From assembly GCF_003634695.1 (NCBI RefSeq), contig NZ_RBWV01000009.1, positions 434,001-498,000 on the forward strand: 64,000 nt of DNA. The letters are read 5' to 3'. Below, piece by piece: positions 8,501 through 15,958 of the stretch. Positions within the stretch are counted from its first letter, which is position 1. Each line of letters begins with the position of its first letter. The notes below the pieces were generated by a model. That model worked only from the letters and a program-made list of their open reading frames with translations, searched no databases and was not told the DNA's origin. The stretch comes from Motilibacter peucedani. GTDB taxonomy: Bacteria; Actinomycetota; Actinomycetes; Motilibacterales; Motilibacteraceae. A program made the translations under genes and the position numbers.

Positions 8501-9701
8501 CGCCGGGCAGCGGCGCGGAGACCTGCGCCTCGCCCTCGACGGTGACCGAGCCGACGGTGGCCAGCGCCCGCAGCCAGCGCCCGTCGGCGAGCAGCACGGC
8601 ACCGCCCGCGGCGGCCAGCTCGCTCACCGCGTGCTCGACCGCCACCTCCGCGACCGCCGCGAGGTCCTGGGCGCCGGCCAGCGCCTCGGTCGCGCGGTGC
8701 AGGCGGGCGGCCAGCGCGGACGCCAGCTGGAGCTCGGCGAGCTCGTCGACCGCGTGCAGGAGGAAGGACTCGAAGCTCGTCGGGGGCTGGTCCGGCTCGC
8801 CGGCCTGGGCGCGCTCGAGCGCCCGGACCAGCTCGCTGACGTACCACCGGCGGAACAGCGTGTGCTGCGGCGGCGAGGCGAGGGTCAGCAGCCGCTCGCC
8901 GCGCGCGTAGCGGTCCGCCTCCTCCAGAGCGGCGAGGTAGCGCCGGCCGGCGTCGGCAGCGCCAGGCGGGAGCGTGAGGGTGAGCGAGGTACGCGCCTCG
9001 CCCCGCTCGTCGGCCGCCAGCGCCTGGCGCTTGATCGACTGGCGCGCCTCGGCGAACTCGACGCTGACCGTGCGGATGAGCTCGGAGAGGTGGGCGGGCA
9101 GGGCGCCCGTGATGCCGCTCTCGGCGCCGGTGGCCGTCAGCGTGAGCTCGCGCACCAGGGAGTCGACGTGGTACTTCGCGGCGAGCAGCAGGTCTGTCGG
9201 CACGTCGCCCAGGTGCACGGTGTGGCGGGTCGGACCGGTCTCGGCGAGCAGGTCGCCCCACGACTCGAGGTCGAACTCGTCGCCGGCCGGAGCGCTCGGC
9301 CAGAGCGCCTCGGCCTCCTGGGCCTCGGGCCCGATCTCGCACCAGACGAGCTTGCCCTCACCCTCGGGCTCGGCCCCCCAGTGCTCGGCGAGCAGTGCCA
9401 CCAGACCCATGCCGCGCCCCGTCGTGGCGTCGGTGTCGGCGCGCGGGCGCAGCGGCATGTGAGGGGAGCCGTCGTGGACCTCGATGCGCAGGCCGCGCTC
9501 GCCGTGGGGCTCGAGCACCAGTCGGATCGGCTCGCAGGCGTGCAGCACCGCGTTGGTCAGCAGCTCGGTCACCACGACGGCCGCGCCGTCGACGAGCTCG
9601 TCGAGGTTCCAGGCGCTCAACGCGCCACGCAGGACGCGGCGGGCCTCGGGCACCGACTCAGGGGTGGCGGCGAACTCCCGCTCCTCCCTGGTCCTCAGCA
9701 T
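5499..9701 (-). CDS. RsbW-like ATPase + multi-GAF/PAS + SpoIIE phosphatase sensor protein
   Basis: 1400 residues. Residues 1-125 are a GHKL/RsbW-type ATPase (VVTELLTNAVLHA N-box, then GRGMGLVALLAEHWG). After a helical spacer come GAF-like modules at roughly 335-490, 495-650 and 665-830. A PAS domain at about 860-985 has VVDAFFRIDTEWRFVYVNRPAE and is followed by a short coiled coil. Another GAF-like stretch lies at about 985-1150. The C-terminus is a SpoIIE/PP2C phosphatase with the metal-binding acids in GGDFYE, LGDVVGHG, LFSDGLVENR and GGDDDVALL. Kinase-like and phosphatase domains for anti-sigma signalling are thus on one chain, pointing to a partner-switching sigma control pathway. No STAS antagonist or sigma factor lies nearby, so its target is unknown. 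No membrane helices are seen. Confidence 0.85.
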   Translation of the reverse strand: MLRTREEREFAATPESVPEARRVLRGALSAWNLDELVDGAAVVVTELLTNAVLHACEPIRLVLEPHGERGLRIEVHDGSPHMPLRPRADTDATTGRGMGLVALLAEHWGAEPEGEGKLVWCEIGPEAQEAEALWPSAPAGDEFDLESWGDLLAETGPTRHTVHLGDVPTDLLLAAKYHVDSLVRELTLTATGAESGITGALPAHLSELIRTVSVEFAEARQSIKRQALAADERGEARTSLTLTLPPGAADAGRRYLAALEEADRYARGERLLTLASPPQHTLFRRWYVSELVRALERAQAGEPDQPPTSFESFLLHAVDELAELQLASALAARLHRATEALAGAQDLAAVAEVAVEHAVSELAAAGGAVLLADGRWLRALATVGSVTVEGEAQVSAPLPGAQAHRTGEAVWVESREERDEQFPALVVRGDGVVATCAVPLVVAGHSIGALELVFSEGRLFSPDERAFCTALGGVAAQTLERVRLDESRRQIVQRLTRLQAVTSALAQVRDTEGVLDVVISHAVGLVGARIASLSLLDPDGATLRTRRLQPTPGEELHRWASYSLHDDLPASEALRTGDPIWVGSVAERNSRWPALRGVSDDFEHTTAVLPLAVDDSVLGVLTLSFSEGDHGGGEPAWEFFTAFADACAQALERARVAESVQDANRKLAFLADATGQLGESFDIDRTLVNLARLAVPELADWCVVHLFEEGELRVVAVEHVDADRRELAREVQERWPASVNDGTGIGRVVRTGVPVFVPDIPAVTAHHLPDRDPQHTAVLQELGFESLLLVPLSARGRTLGALSLMTSGSHRHYGEADFAFAQDLARRVAVAIDNARLFAALGAGLGSAQEGGESAERLAAILETVVDAFFRIDTEWRFVYVNRPAERLLMRRREELLGRSMWDLYPAALGTDFELGYRSAMQTGQQVTFEAYYQPFDAWVEVRATPDPEGLSVFLHRVDERRAMEAERERANERLRTVAAASSRFAALLEPAEVLDALTALLVPAMGSYALVALRSTVGAAMLQGAPRGDDDVRLVHLRHADRSREAELAALLGGVALRTSDESGPGAVTRSGVATELPAGVRWGDSPLDPALAELTATDAYAVPLVSRGRTLGAVVVAAPEEGTTDRTLVDELAARAAVALDNALLYRAERRNGIELQRHLLPRSSPQVPGAQIATRYLPSSQGALTGGDFYEALETPDGLVLALGDVVGHGMRSAARMGQLRAIVAALALQRLDPGELLGRIAADVDKLLDLGLATLLVCRFDTATRSLAVASAGHPPPLVTAVGGPAAYVELDAGPPLGVGAEDLPEHGAYPMVTVEVPVGGTVVLFSDGLVENRGESLTLGLERLRLALQEVSLPPELVADHLLRATGREQGGDDDVALLVLRSDARTWPAAREEP

Positions 9702-9750
9702 GGCGCCAGTGTGTCAGTGAGGACGCGTGCGCGGGCCGTGACAGCCCGGC

Positions 9751-10617
9751 TCACTTGAGCAGCCGCGAGAGCCGCCGGTCGGCGAGCACCTGACCGCCGG
9801 TCTGGCAGGTGGGGCAGTACTGCAGCGAGCGGTCGGCGAAGGACACCTCGCGCACCGTGTCGCCGCACACCGGGCACGCCTCGCCGGTGCGGCCGTGCAC
9901 GCGCATGCCGATCTTCTTCTCGGCCTTCAGCTTCCCGGCGGCCAGCCCGACCGAGCGACCCACCGCGTCCTCGAGCGTGGTCTCGACCGCCGCGTAGAGG
10001 CGCGCGACCTCGTCGGCGCTCAGGCCGGAGGCGGGCTTGAACGGCGAGAGCCGCGCCGCGTGCAGCACCTCGTCGGAGTAGGCGTTGCCGATCCCGGCGA
10101 TCACCGACTGGTCGCGCAGCACGCCCTTGACCTGCTGGCGGCCCGCGCGCGCCAGGATGCCGGCGAGCACGTCGACGGTGAACTCCTCGGCCAGCGGCTC
10201 GGGACCCAGCGTGCGGATGCCTGGCACCTCGAGCGGGTCGCTGACCAGGTAGACCGCGAGCCGCTTCTGCGTGCCGGCCTCGGTGAGGTCGAAGCCCGAG
10301 CCGTCGTCGAGGTGCAGGCGCAGCGCGATCGGTCCCTTGCCGCCCGGCTTCGGCGGGGTCGCGCCCAGGGTGTCGGACCAGCGCAGCCAGCCGGCACGTG
10401 CCAGGTGGATGACCAGGTGCAGGCCGCTGACGTCGATGTCGAGGAACTTGCCGTGCCGGGTGACCGACTCGACGGCCAGCCCGCCGAGCGAGGTGATGGG
10501 CGGTGAGTACGTCTTCAGCACGTTGATCGCGGCCACGTCGACGCGCGCCACGACGTGGCCCACGGCGCGCTCGGTGAGGAACCTCGCGAGCGCCTCGACC
10601 TCGGGAAGCTCCGGCAC
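9751..10617 (-). CDS. Fpg/Nei family DNA glycosylase-lyase
   Basis: 288 residues. This base-excision repair enzyme removes oxidised bases and cuts the abasic site. The start is decided by function: GTG at 10617 gives Met-Pro-Glu-Leu-Pro-Glu-Val-Glu, so that the catalytic Pro is residue 2 after Met removal. A Shine-Dalgarno AGGA lies eight bases upstream; longer in-frame starts would bury the Pro. Lys57 (RHGKFLD) fits the conserved Lys of Fpg. The C-terminus has a zinc finger CPVC...CPTC with 16 residues between the pairs, and ends QTGGQVLADRRLSRLLK. It may be a second paralogue rather than the main MutM. It diverges from the dehydrogenase gene at 10710. Confidence 0.88.
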   Translation of the reverse strand: MPELPEVEALARFLTERAVGHVVARVDVAAINVLKTYSPPITSLGGLAVESVTRHGKFLDIDVSGLHLVIHLARAGWLRWSDTLGATPPKPGGKGPIALRLHLDDGSGFDLTEAGTQKRLAVYLVSDPLEVPGIRTLGPEPLAEEFTVDVLAGILARAGRQQVKGVLRDQSVIAGIGNAYSDEVLHAARLSPFKPASGLSADEVARLYAAVETTLEDAVGRSVGLAAGKLKAEKKIGMRVHGRTGEACPVCGDTVREVSFADRSLQYCPTCQTGGQVLADRRLSRLLK

Positions 10618-10647
10618 GGTGATCATCCTGCCCCGCGGCGGGGGCGT

Positions 10648-10665
10648 TCGCACCTACCGGTGCGA
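10648..10665. promoter_or_regulatory. Inverted repeat in the fpg-like/SDR divergent promoter
   Basis: Perfect 7-bp arms TCGCACC (10648-10654) and GGTGCGA (10659-10665) around TACC. The site sits in the 92-base gap between two divergent genes, so it is a candidate operator acting on one or both. No regulator gene for it is visible. Confidence 0.4.
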
Positions 10666-10709
10666 CGATGTGCGCCCTCAGCGTCTCCCAGCGTCGGAAG
10701 GCAGCGCAC

Positions 10710-11501
10710 ATGGACCTCGGACTCGCCGGCAAGGTCGCCGTCGTCACCGGAGCGAGCGTCGGCATCGGGCTCGCCGTCAGCGAGGGGTTCGCGGCCGAGG
10801 GCGCCTCGGTCGTCATGGCGGCCCGCGGGGCCGACCGGCTCGCCGCCGAGGCCGGACGCATCGCGGCCGAGCGCGGCGTCGAGACGCTGGCCCTGGCCTG
10901 CGACGTCGCGACGGCAGCCGGGTGCGCGGAGCTGGTGGCGCGTACGACCGAGCGCTTCGGCGGCGCCGACGTGCTGGTCAACAACGCCGGGTCCGGCTCG
11001 AACGAGACGATCCAGGAGGCGCCCGACGAGAAGTGGCAGGCCTACTGGGACCTGCACGTCATGGCCGCGGTGCGACTGGCGCGCGGGTTCGTCCCCACGA
11101 TGCGGGCGCGCGGGGGCGGGGTCGTGCTGCACAACGCGTCGATCTGCGCGGTGCAGCCGCTGTCGTACGAGCCGATCTACAACGTCACCAAGGCCGCGCT
11201 GATGATGTTCAGCAAGACGCTGTCCACCGAGGTCGTGGGCGACGGCATCCGGGTCAACTGCATCAACCCCGGGCTGGTGCTCACGCCGGACTGGGTCAAG
11301 ACGGCCAAGCAGCTCACGGCCGACAGCGGCGGCGACTGGCAGGCCCACCTCGACGGCGTCGCGCGCGAGCACGCGGCGAACGGCCGCTTCGCGACGCCGG
11401 CGGAGGTGGCCGACTTCATGGTGTTCCTCTGCTCCGAGCGGGCCAGCTACTCCGTCGGCAGCACCTACCCCGTCGACGGGGGCATGCTGCGCGGGGTCTG
11501 A
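10710..11501 (+). CDS. Short-chain dehydrogenase/reductase (SDR)
   Basis: 263 residues, a classical SDR. TGASVGIG (13-20) is the NAD(P)-binding turn, NNAG (91-94) the structural motif, and Ser144, Tyr157 and Lys161 (YNVTK) the catalytic residues. The C-terminal VGSTYPVDGGM is typical of FabG-like SDRs. The ATG at 10710 is preferred over upstream starts because GGAAGG lies eight bases before it and homology begins with LAGKVAVVTG. The substrate cannot be read from the sequence. The gene is monocistronic: divergent from the glycosylase and convergent with the Rieske gene, with 42 bases between stops. Confidence 0.88.
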   Translation: MDLGLAGKVAVVTGASVGIGLAVSEGFAAEGASVVMAARGADRLAAEAGRIAAERGVETLALACDVATAAGCAELVARTTERFGGADVLVNNAGSGSNETIQEAPDEKWQAYWDLHVMAAVRLARGFVPTMRARGGGVVLHNASICAVQPLSYEPIYNVTKAALMMFSKTLSTEVVGDGIRVNCINPGLVLTPDWVKTAKQLTADSGGDWQAHLDGVAREHAANGRFATPAEVADFMVFLCSERASYSVGSTYPVDGGMLRGV

Positions 11502-11543
11502 GCTCCGCACCGCTCGCAAGCCATCGCGGTCCTGAGGGTCGGG

Positions 11544-12044
11544 TCAGGCGAGGACGACCTGGTCGCCCTGGACGGCGACGCTGGCCTTGGGCAGGGGCTT
11601 CGGGGCGGGGCCGCGGGCGACCGAGCCGTCGCTGAGGCGGAAGCGGGAGCCGTGGGCGGGGCAGGCGGCCTGGTCGCCGTCGACGCCCACGACCACGCCC
11701 TGGTGGGTGCAGATGGCGGAGTAGGCGACGACCGTGCCGGCCTGGGGCTGGGCGACGACCAGCGGGCCGTCGGAGCCGTCGACGACGACGCCCGAGCCGA
11801 CGGGCACGTCTGCGAGCGCCACCAGCCCCTTCGAACCGGAGGACGCGCTGGCCGACGCCGAGCCCGAGGCCGAGCTCGACGCCGCGGCGCTGGGAGCCGC
11901 GGCGGGTGCGGAGCCGGCGGGCTGGGCAGGCGCGGAGCCGGAGTCGGAGCCCGACGAGGACGAGCAGCCGGCGACGGCTCCGACGCAGGTCAGGCACGCT
12001 CCGGCGAGCATCGCGCGGCGGCCGAGGACGGGGGACGAGGTCAT
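11544..12044 (-). CDS. Rieske [2Fe-2S] lipoprotein
   Basis: 166 residues. The N-terminus has twin arginines (9-10), a hydrophobic stretch and a lipobox VAGC with Cys27, so it is probably exported (possibly by Tat) and lipid-anchored. A Ser/Ala-rich tether of about 45 residues follows. The Rieske domain has CTHQG (Cys112, His114) and CPAHGSRF (Cys128, His131), the complete set of iron-sulfur ligands. It is a small single-domain Rieske protein, not part of a recognisable bc1 or dioxygenase operon. The DUF2231 gene lies 107 bases upstream on the same strand and may be its membrane partner; this is inference from position. Confidence 0.87.
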   Translation of the reverse strand: MTSSPVLGRRAMLAGACLTCVGAVAGCSSSSGSDSGSAPAQPAGSAPAAAPSAAASSSASGSASASASSGSKGLVALADVPVGSGVVVDGSDGPLVVAQPQAGTVVAYSAICTHQGVVVGVDGDQAACPAHGSRFRLSDGSVARGPAPKPLPKASVAVQGDQVVLA

Positions 12045-12132
12045 GGGTGCTCCGGGGTCTGGTCGAGGCCTCGAGGGCGTCGCGGGGTCGGTCGTCCCTG
12101 TCGAACGGGCGCCGAGGCGGTCGCGTTCACTT

Positions 12133-12150
12133 CCTGTGCAAGTTCACAGG
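12133..12150. terminator. Short hairpin after the DUF2231 gene
   Basis: Arms CCTGTG (12133-12138) and CACAGG (12145-12150) with a six-base loop, directly after the DUF2231 stop codon at 12152. It has no T tract, so it is weak as a terminator. It could instead attenuate or regulate the downstream Rieske gene. Confidence 0.3.
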
Positions 12151-12151
12151 T

Positions 12152-12619
12152 TCAGCTGCGCGACGCCCCCACGCCGTCCCAGACCGCCTTGGCGCCGGAG
12201 TCGCCGATCCGGTAGGTCATCCACGTCGAGCCCACGGCCACCACGACGGCCACGACCGCGGTGACGGCGTGCAGCGCCCGCGGCGTCGCCGGCCGGCGCA
12301 TGAGGAACCACGCCACCGCCGCGACGACGAAGAGGACGGCGACCCACGGCAGCAGCTGGTCGCCGAGGTGCGCGTGCTTCTCGACGAGCGGGTTCTCCAC
12401 GCCGAGGTCGTGCTCGAGCGCCTCGCCGGCGTGCGTGGTGGGGGGGATCGAGACCAGAGCGGCGAGCGCCACGAGCGGCGGGACGACCCCGAGCCGGACG
12501 CGCGCGGCCGGCCACACGGCGGCCACGACGACGAGGATCGCCGCGAGGGGCACCAGCCCGACCACCGCGTGCACGAGCAGCGGGTGGGCCGGCAGCCCGT
12601 TGATGTGCGTGGGTCCCAT
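12152..12619 (-). CDS. DUF2231 membrane protein
   Basis: 155 residues with four predicted membrane helices (about 14-35, 45-62, 88-106 and 117-135). The N-terminal GLPAHPLLVHAVVGLVPLA matches the family hallmark in which a His-containing sequence opens helix 1. Further His residues (THAG, EHD, KHAH) lie at helix ends and could bind metal or haem; this is inference. Family members are often found next to Rieske or cytochrome genes, which fits the neighbouring Rieske lipoprotein. Upstream at 12701-12721 lie two copies of ACGCGTTCAG spaced 11 bases apart, of unknown role. Confidence 0.8.
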   Translation of the reverse strand: MGPTHINGLPAHPLLVHAVVGLVPLAAILVVVAAVWPAARVRLGVVPPLVALAALVSIPPTTHAGEALEHDLGVENPLVEKHAHLGDQLLPWVAVLFVVAAVAWFLMRRPATPRALHAVTAVVAVVVAVGSTWMTYRIGDSGAKAVWDGVGASRS

Positions 12620-12802
12620 GGTCCGCTCCTCCGTGCCTGGCGTCGTGCGACGCCGGGGGAAACGTACGTCAGTGGCTGCGTGTTCAACCGTCCGTGCACG
12701 TACGCGTTCAGCACGCGTTCAGAGCACCCGCCCGCCCGCACGCGGGCCCGCACGGCCTACTGTCGTCGCGCGCGGCCGACGGGCCGCCGGAGGAGGAGCA
12801 GC

Positions 12803-13243
12803 ATGCCCGAGGACACGCCGGCCGGTGCCGTCGAGACCGTCGACGTGCACTTCGACGACCTCGACGCGCTGGGCATGCTCCACAACTCGCGCTACGTCGT
12901 GCTCGTCGAGCGCGCGCTGGCGGCCTACTGGACCGCGCGCGGCTACAGCTTCCGCTACGGAAAGCCCACCAAGCCCGACGTCATCCAGGTCGTCCGCGAG
13001 CTGCGGATCACCTACAGCGTGCCGGTGCTCCACCCGGGCCCGCTCAGCGTGCACTTCTGGGTGGCGAAGGTCGGCACCACCTCGGTGACCTACCGCTTCC
13101 GCGTCGAGTCGGCCGACCGCTCGGTCGTGCACGCCGAGGGCAGCCGGGTCGTCGTCCGCGTCGACCCCGAGAGCGGTCGCCCGACGCCGTGGACCGACGA
13201 GGCCCGCGCCGACGCGCAGGCGCTGCTCAGCCCTGACGCCTGA
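12803..13243 (+). CDS. Acyl-CoA thioesterase, hotdog fold (4HBT family)
   Basis: 146 residues, normal for a single hotdog domain. The motif HFDDLDALGMLHNSRYVVLVERA has the Asp and the HNxRY pattern typical of 4-hydroxybenzoyl-CoA/YbgC-type thioesterases, which release acids from acyl-CoAs. The ATG follows a strong AGGAGGAG. The gene stands alone and converges with the glycosyltransferase gene. A link to the acyl-CoA chemistry of the Ole genes is possible, but they lie 10 kb away. Confidence 0.82.
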   Translation: MPEDTPAGAVETVDVHFDDLDALGMLHNSRYVVLVERALAAYWTARGYSFRYGKPTKPDVIQVVRELRITYSVPVLHPGPLSVHFWVAKVGTTSVTYRFRVESADRSVVHAEGSRVVVRVDPESGRPTPWTDEARADAQALLSPDA

Positions 13244-13249
13244 GCCAGC

Positions 13250-14893
13250 TCAGCCGAGGCCGAGCCGCTTCGCGAGCGCCGAGCGGTCGGCGACGTAGAG
13301 CCGCAGCGGGTAGACGTCGAGCACCTCGGTCCAGCCGTCGTCGTCCATCGGGGCGTCGAAGTAGAGCGACGTGCCGGGCAGGTGCTCGCCCTTCGGCCCG
13401 GTCGGCGCGACGAGCAGCGCGTCGTCGGCGGGGTAGCGCGTGGCAGGCAGGTGGCCGCGGAAGCTCGAGTTGAGCGCCGGCGGCCGTGACGGGTCGAAGT
13501 CGCCCAGGTAGGCGTCGATGGCCCCGCCCCACACGACGTCGCCGCCGACCGGCTCGCGCGTGTAGAACGTCAGCGTCCGCGCGGCGCGCGGCTCGGCCAG
13601 CACCCGGCGCGGCTCGTTGTGGACCAGCCACGCGCGTACGGCGTTCCAGGCGGGCTCGTCGTTGCCGGGGTGGCGCAACAGGTCGACGGAGGGCACCGCG
13701 TACCACGCCAGCGCCGCGACCACCGCCGCCGAGCCGACGACGACCCGGAGCGAGCGCCAGGGCAGCAGCCGCAGCAGCAGCCCGCCGAGCGCGACGGCCA
13801 CCACGGCCGAGCCGACGTAGGCGGCGGGCAGCACCGGGATCCAGTAGCGGATGTAGAAGTTGCGCAGCGAGGGCGCCTCGGGGTGCAGCCACCCGCCCGT
13901 CAGCGTGAGGGCCAGCCAGAACGCCGCGAGCCACGAGCCGAGCACCAGCGCGGCCAGGCGGTGCCGGTGGGCCACCACGACGCCCGCGACCGCGACCAGC
14001 GCCAGAACCCCGATCGTCGTGCCGCGAGGGTTGGACTGCAGCGCGTCCCAGAAGCCGTTGAGCGCGCGGTCCTTGGTGGTCGCCCCCGCGCCCTCGGACC
14101 CGTGCTTGCTCGCCTCGGTCAGCCGGGCGAAGGGCCAGCCGTAGACGTACTGCCCGTTGGCCAGCTCAAGGGCGTAGCAGGCGAGCGCCGGGAGGACCAG
14201 CCAGACCCAGCGCCGCGGCCGCACCTTGAGCGCCAGCACGGCGACGAGGAAGGCAGGGAAGACGAAGGCGGCGTACTCGCGCACGAGGTAGGCCCAGCCC
14301 AGCGCGGCACCCGCACCGGCCAGCCACAGCGGGTTGCGCCGCCGCGAGCCCGCGACCAGCAGCGCGTAGGCGAGCGTCAGGAACGCCGCGCACGGCACGT
14401 CGGGGGTCAGCTGCAACGCGGTGAGGTTCTGACCGGACCCGGCGTCGACCAGCGCGGGCGTCAGCACCATCGCGGTCGTCGCCAGCACCGCGGCTGCGAA
14501 CCCGCCGAGCTGGCGCGCCAGAGCGTAGGTGGAGGCGACGAGCAGCACCGAGCAGAGCGCGGGCCAGGCGTAGTAGGAGCCCTGGCCCCGGCCGAGCAGC
14601 TCGATCGCCCCGCGCACCGGGATCAGGGTGCCGATGCGCAGCGCGTGGTGCACCGGCTCCGAGCCGCGCTCGGGCCAGGCCAGCGCGTGCCGGTAGACCT
14701 CGTAGGAGTCGCCCCAGTAGGGCGCCGGCCGGGTGCGCCACAGCACGGCGAGCTCGGCGACGACGAACGCGAGGCCGACCAGCAGGTCGGGGAGACGACT
14801 GGTACGCGGTCGGGCGTGGCGCGCACGGACCGCGCCGGGAGCCGGCGCCACGCCGGCTCCGGCCCCGAGCTCGGGTGCGACCGACGTAGCCAT
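13250..14893 (-). CDS. GT-C type polytopic membrane glycosyltransferase
   Basis: 547 residues with about ten membrane helices and an acidic first outside loop (YWGDSYEVYRHALAWPERG), where GT39/ArnT/PMT-like enzymes carry their catalytic Asp. A soluble outside domain of about 150 residues forms the C-terminus. Such enzymes move a sugar from a polyprenyl-phosphate donor to protein or lipid outside the membrane. The particular sugar cannot be named. The ATG at 14893 was chosen because the peptide upstream is shadow sequence overlapping the divergent lipoprotein gene. It shares a 74-base divergent promoter region with that lipoprotein gene, which may mark a functional pair. Confidence 0.72.
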   Translation of the reverse strand: MATSVAPELGAGAGVAPAPGAVRARHARPRTSRLPDLLVGLAFVVAELAVLWRTRPAPYWGDSYEVYRHALAWPERGSEPVHHALRIGTLIPVRGAIELLGRGQGSYYAWPALCSVLLVASTYALARQLGGFAAAVLATTAMVLTPALVDAGSGQNLTALQLTPDVPCAAFLTLAYALLVAGSRRRNPLWLAGAGAALGWAYLVREYAAFVFPAFLVAVLALKVRPRRWVWLVLPALACYALELANGQYVYGWPFARLTEASKHGSEGAGATTKDRALNGFWDALQSNPRGTTIGVLALVAVAGVVVAHRHRLAALVLGSWLAAFWLALTLTGGWLHPEAPSLRNFYIRYWIPVLPAAYVGSAVVAVALGGLLLRLLPWRSLRVVVGSAAVVAALAWYAVPSVDLLRHPGNDEPAWNAVRAWLVHNEPRRVLAEPRAARTLTFYTREPVGGDVVWGGAIDAYLGDFDPSRPPALNSSFRGHLPATRYPADDALLVAPTGPKGEHLPGTSLYFDAPMDDDGWTEVLDVYPLRLYVADRSALAKRLGLG

Positions 14894-14967
14894 CGCCTGC
14901 CAGGGTAGTTGGCGCCCGGGCCCGACCTGCGAAGGTTGGGGCTCGACCACGGCAGCGAGGAGGCGGG

Positions 14968-15954
14968 ATGCGCACACGGCACCGGGCCGCCGCGACGGCG
15001 CTCGCGGCGGCGCTGCTCGCCGGCTGCTCGCACGGCGCGTCGACCGCGACGGCACCCCAGCCCGGTACGCCGTCGCCGGCCCCCAGCACACCGACGGCCC
15101 CGACGACCAGCCCAGCAAGCTCGCCCACGCCGTCCCCGACCCCGAGGCGCGCAGCGGTCGCGCCGTGGGGACGCGGCCCGCTGTTCCCCGGCCACCTGCT
15201 CGTCGGCTTCGCCGGGCACGAGCACGCCAGCACGCTGGGCATCCTGGGCACCGGCACGCTGGAGAGCAAGGGCGCGCAGCTGAAGGCGCGCTCGGCGCCC
15301 TACGCCGCGAAGGGGCGCACGGTCGTACCCGTCTTCGAGTTCCTCGCGACCCTCGTGCACGGCTCGGCGGGCAAGGACAAGACCTACCGCTCGCGCTCGG
15401 ACGACGCGCTCGTCGAGAAGTACCTGCGGGCGGCGCGCAAGGCGCACGCCGTGCTGCTGCTCGGCATCCAGCCGGGCCGCGCCGACTTCCTGCCCGAGGT
15501 ACAGGCCTACGAGAAGTGGTTGCGCGAGCCGGACGTGGGCATCGCGCTCGACCCCGAGTGGGCGGTCGACGACGACGAGCTGCCCGGCCGGAACTTCGGC
15601 CACACGACCGGCAGTGAGCTCGACGTGGTCGCGGCCTACCTCGCCTCGGTGGTCGCCGAGGGGCACCTGCCCGAGAAGGTGATGGTCTACCACCAGCTCT
15701 CGCCGCGGATCGTCCGCGACGAGAGGCGGCTGCACCCGCACAAGGGCGTGGTGCTGCTCAAGTCGGTCGACGGCATCGGCAGCCCCGGCGCCAAGACCGG
15801 GACCTACCGCCAGATCGTGGCCGACACCCCGTCGTTCGTGCGCACCGGCTTCAAGCTCTTCCTGCAGGAAGACGTGGAGCGGGGCCACCGCCTCATGACA
15901 CCCCGCGAGGTGATGAGACTGCGGCCCCGGCCCGACTACGTCGTCTTCGAGTAG
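14968..15954 (+). CDS. Secreted lipoprotein, glycosidase-like fold suspected
   Basis: 328 residues. The signal peptide ends at the lipobox LLAGC (Cys20) and is followed by a Pro/Thr/Ser-rich tether to about residue 65. The remainder has alternating strands and helices with acidic turns (VPVFEFLATLVHG, LLLGIQPGRADF, IALDPEWAVDDDE, VMVYHQLSPRIV), the look of a TIM barrel such as a glycoside hydrolase. The acids in DPEW and near HQ are candidate catalytic residues. I do not recognise the family by name. It is transcribed away from the GT-C gene and may process or bind the glycan that enzyme makes; this is inference. Confidence 0.68.
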   Translation: MRTRHRAAATALAAALLAGCSHGASTATAPQPGTPSPAPSTPTAPTTSPASSPTPSPTPRRAAVAPWGRGPLFPGHLLVGFAGHEHASTLGILGTGTLESKGAQLKARSAPYAAKGRTVVPVFEFLATLVHGSAGKDKTYRSRSDDALVEKYLRAARKAHAVLLLGIQPGRADFLPEVQAYEKWLREPDVGIALDPEWAVDDDELPGRNFGHTTGSELDVVAAYLASVVAEGHLPEKVMVYHQLSPRIVRDERRLHPHKGVVLLKSVDGIGSPGAKTGTYRQIVADTPSFVRTGFKLFLQEDVERGHRLMTPREVMRLRPRPDYVVFE

Positions 15955-15958
15955 GGCC

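Noticed and set aside
5604-9758. 1384-residue plus-strand open frame opposite the SpoIIE sensor gene
   Set aside because: High GC keeps the antisense frame open. Composition (His, Arg, Gly, Val rich) lacks folds, and the minus strand has GHKL, PAS and SpoIIE motifs.
10710-11501. SDR as the missing OleD of the olefin pathway
   Set aside because: OleD is an extended SDR of about 340 residues; this is a 263-residue classical SDR in a separate transcript 7 kb away.
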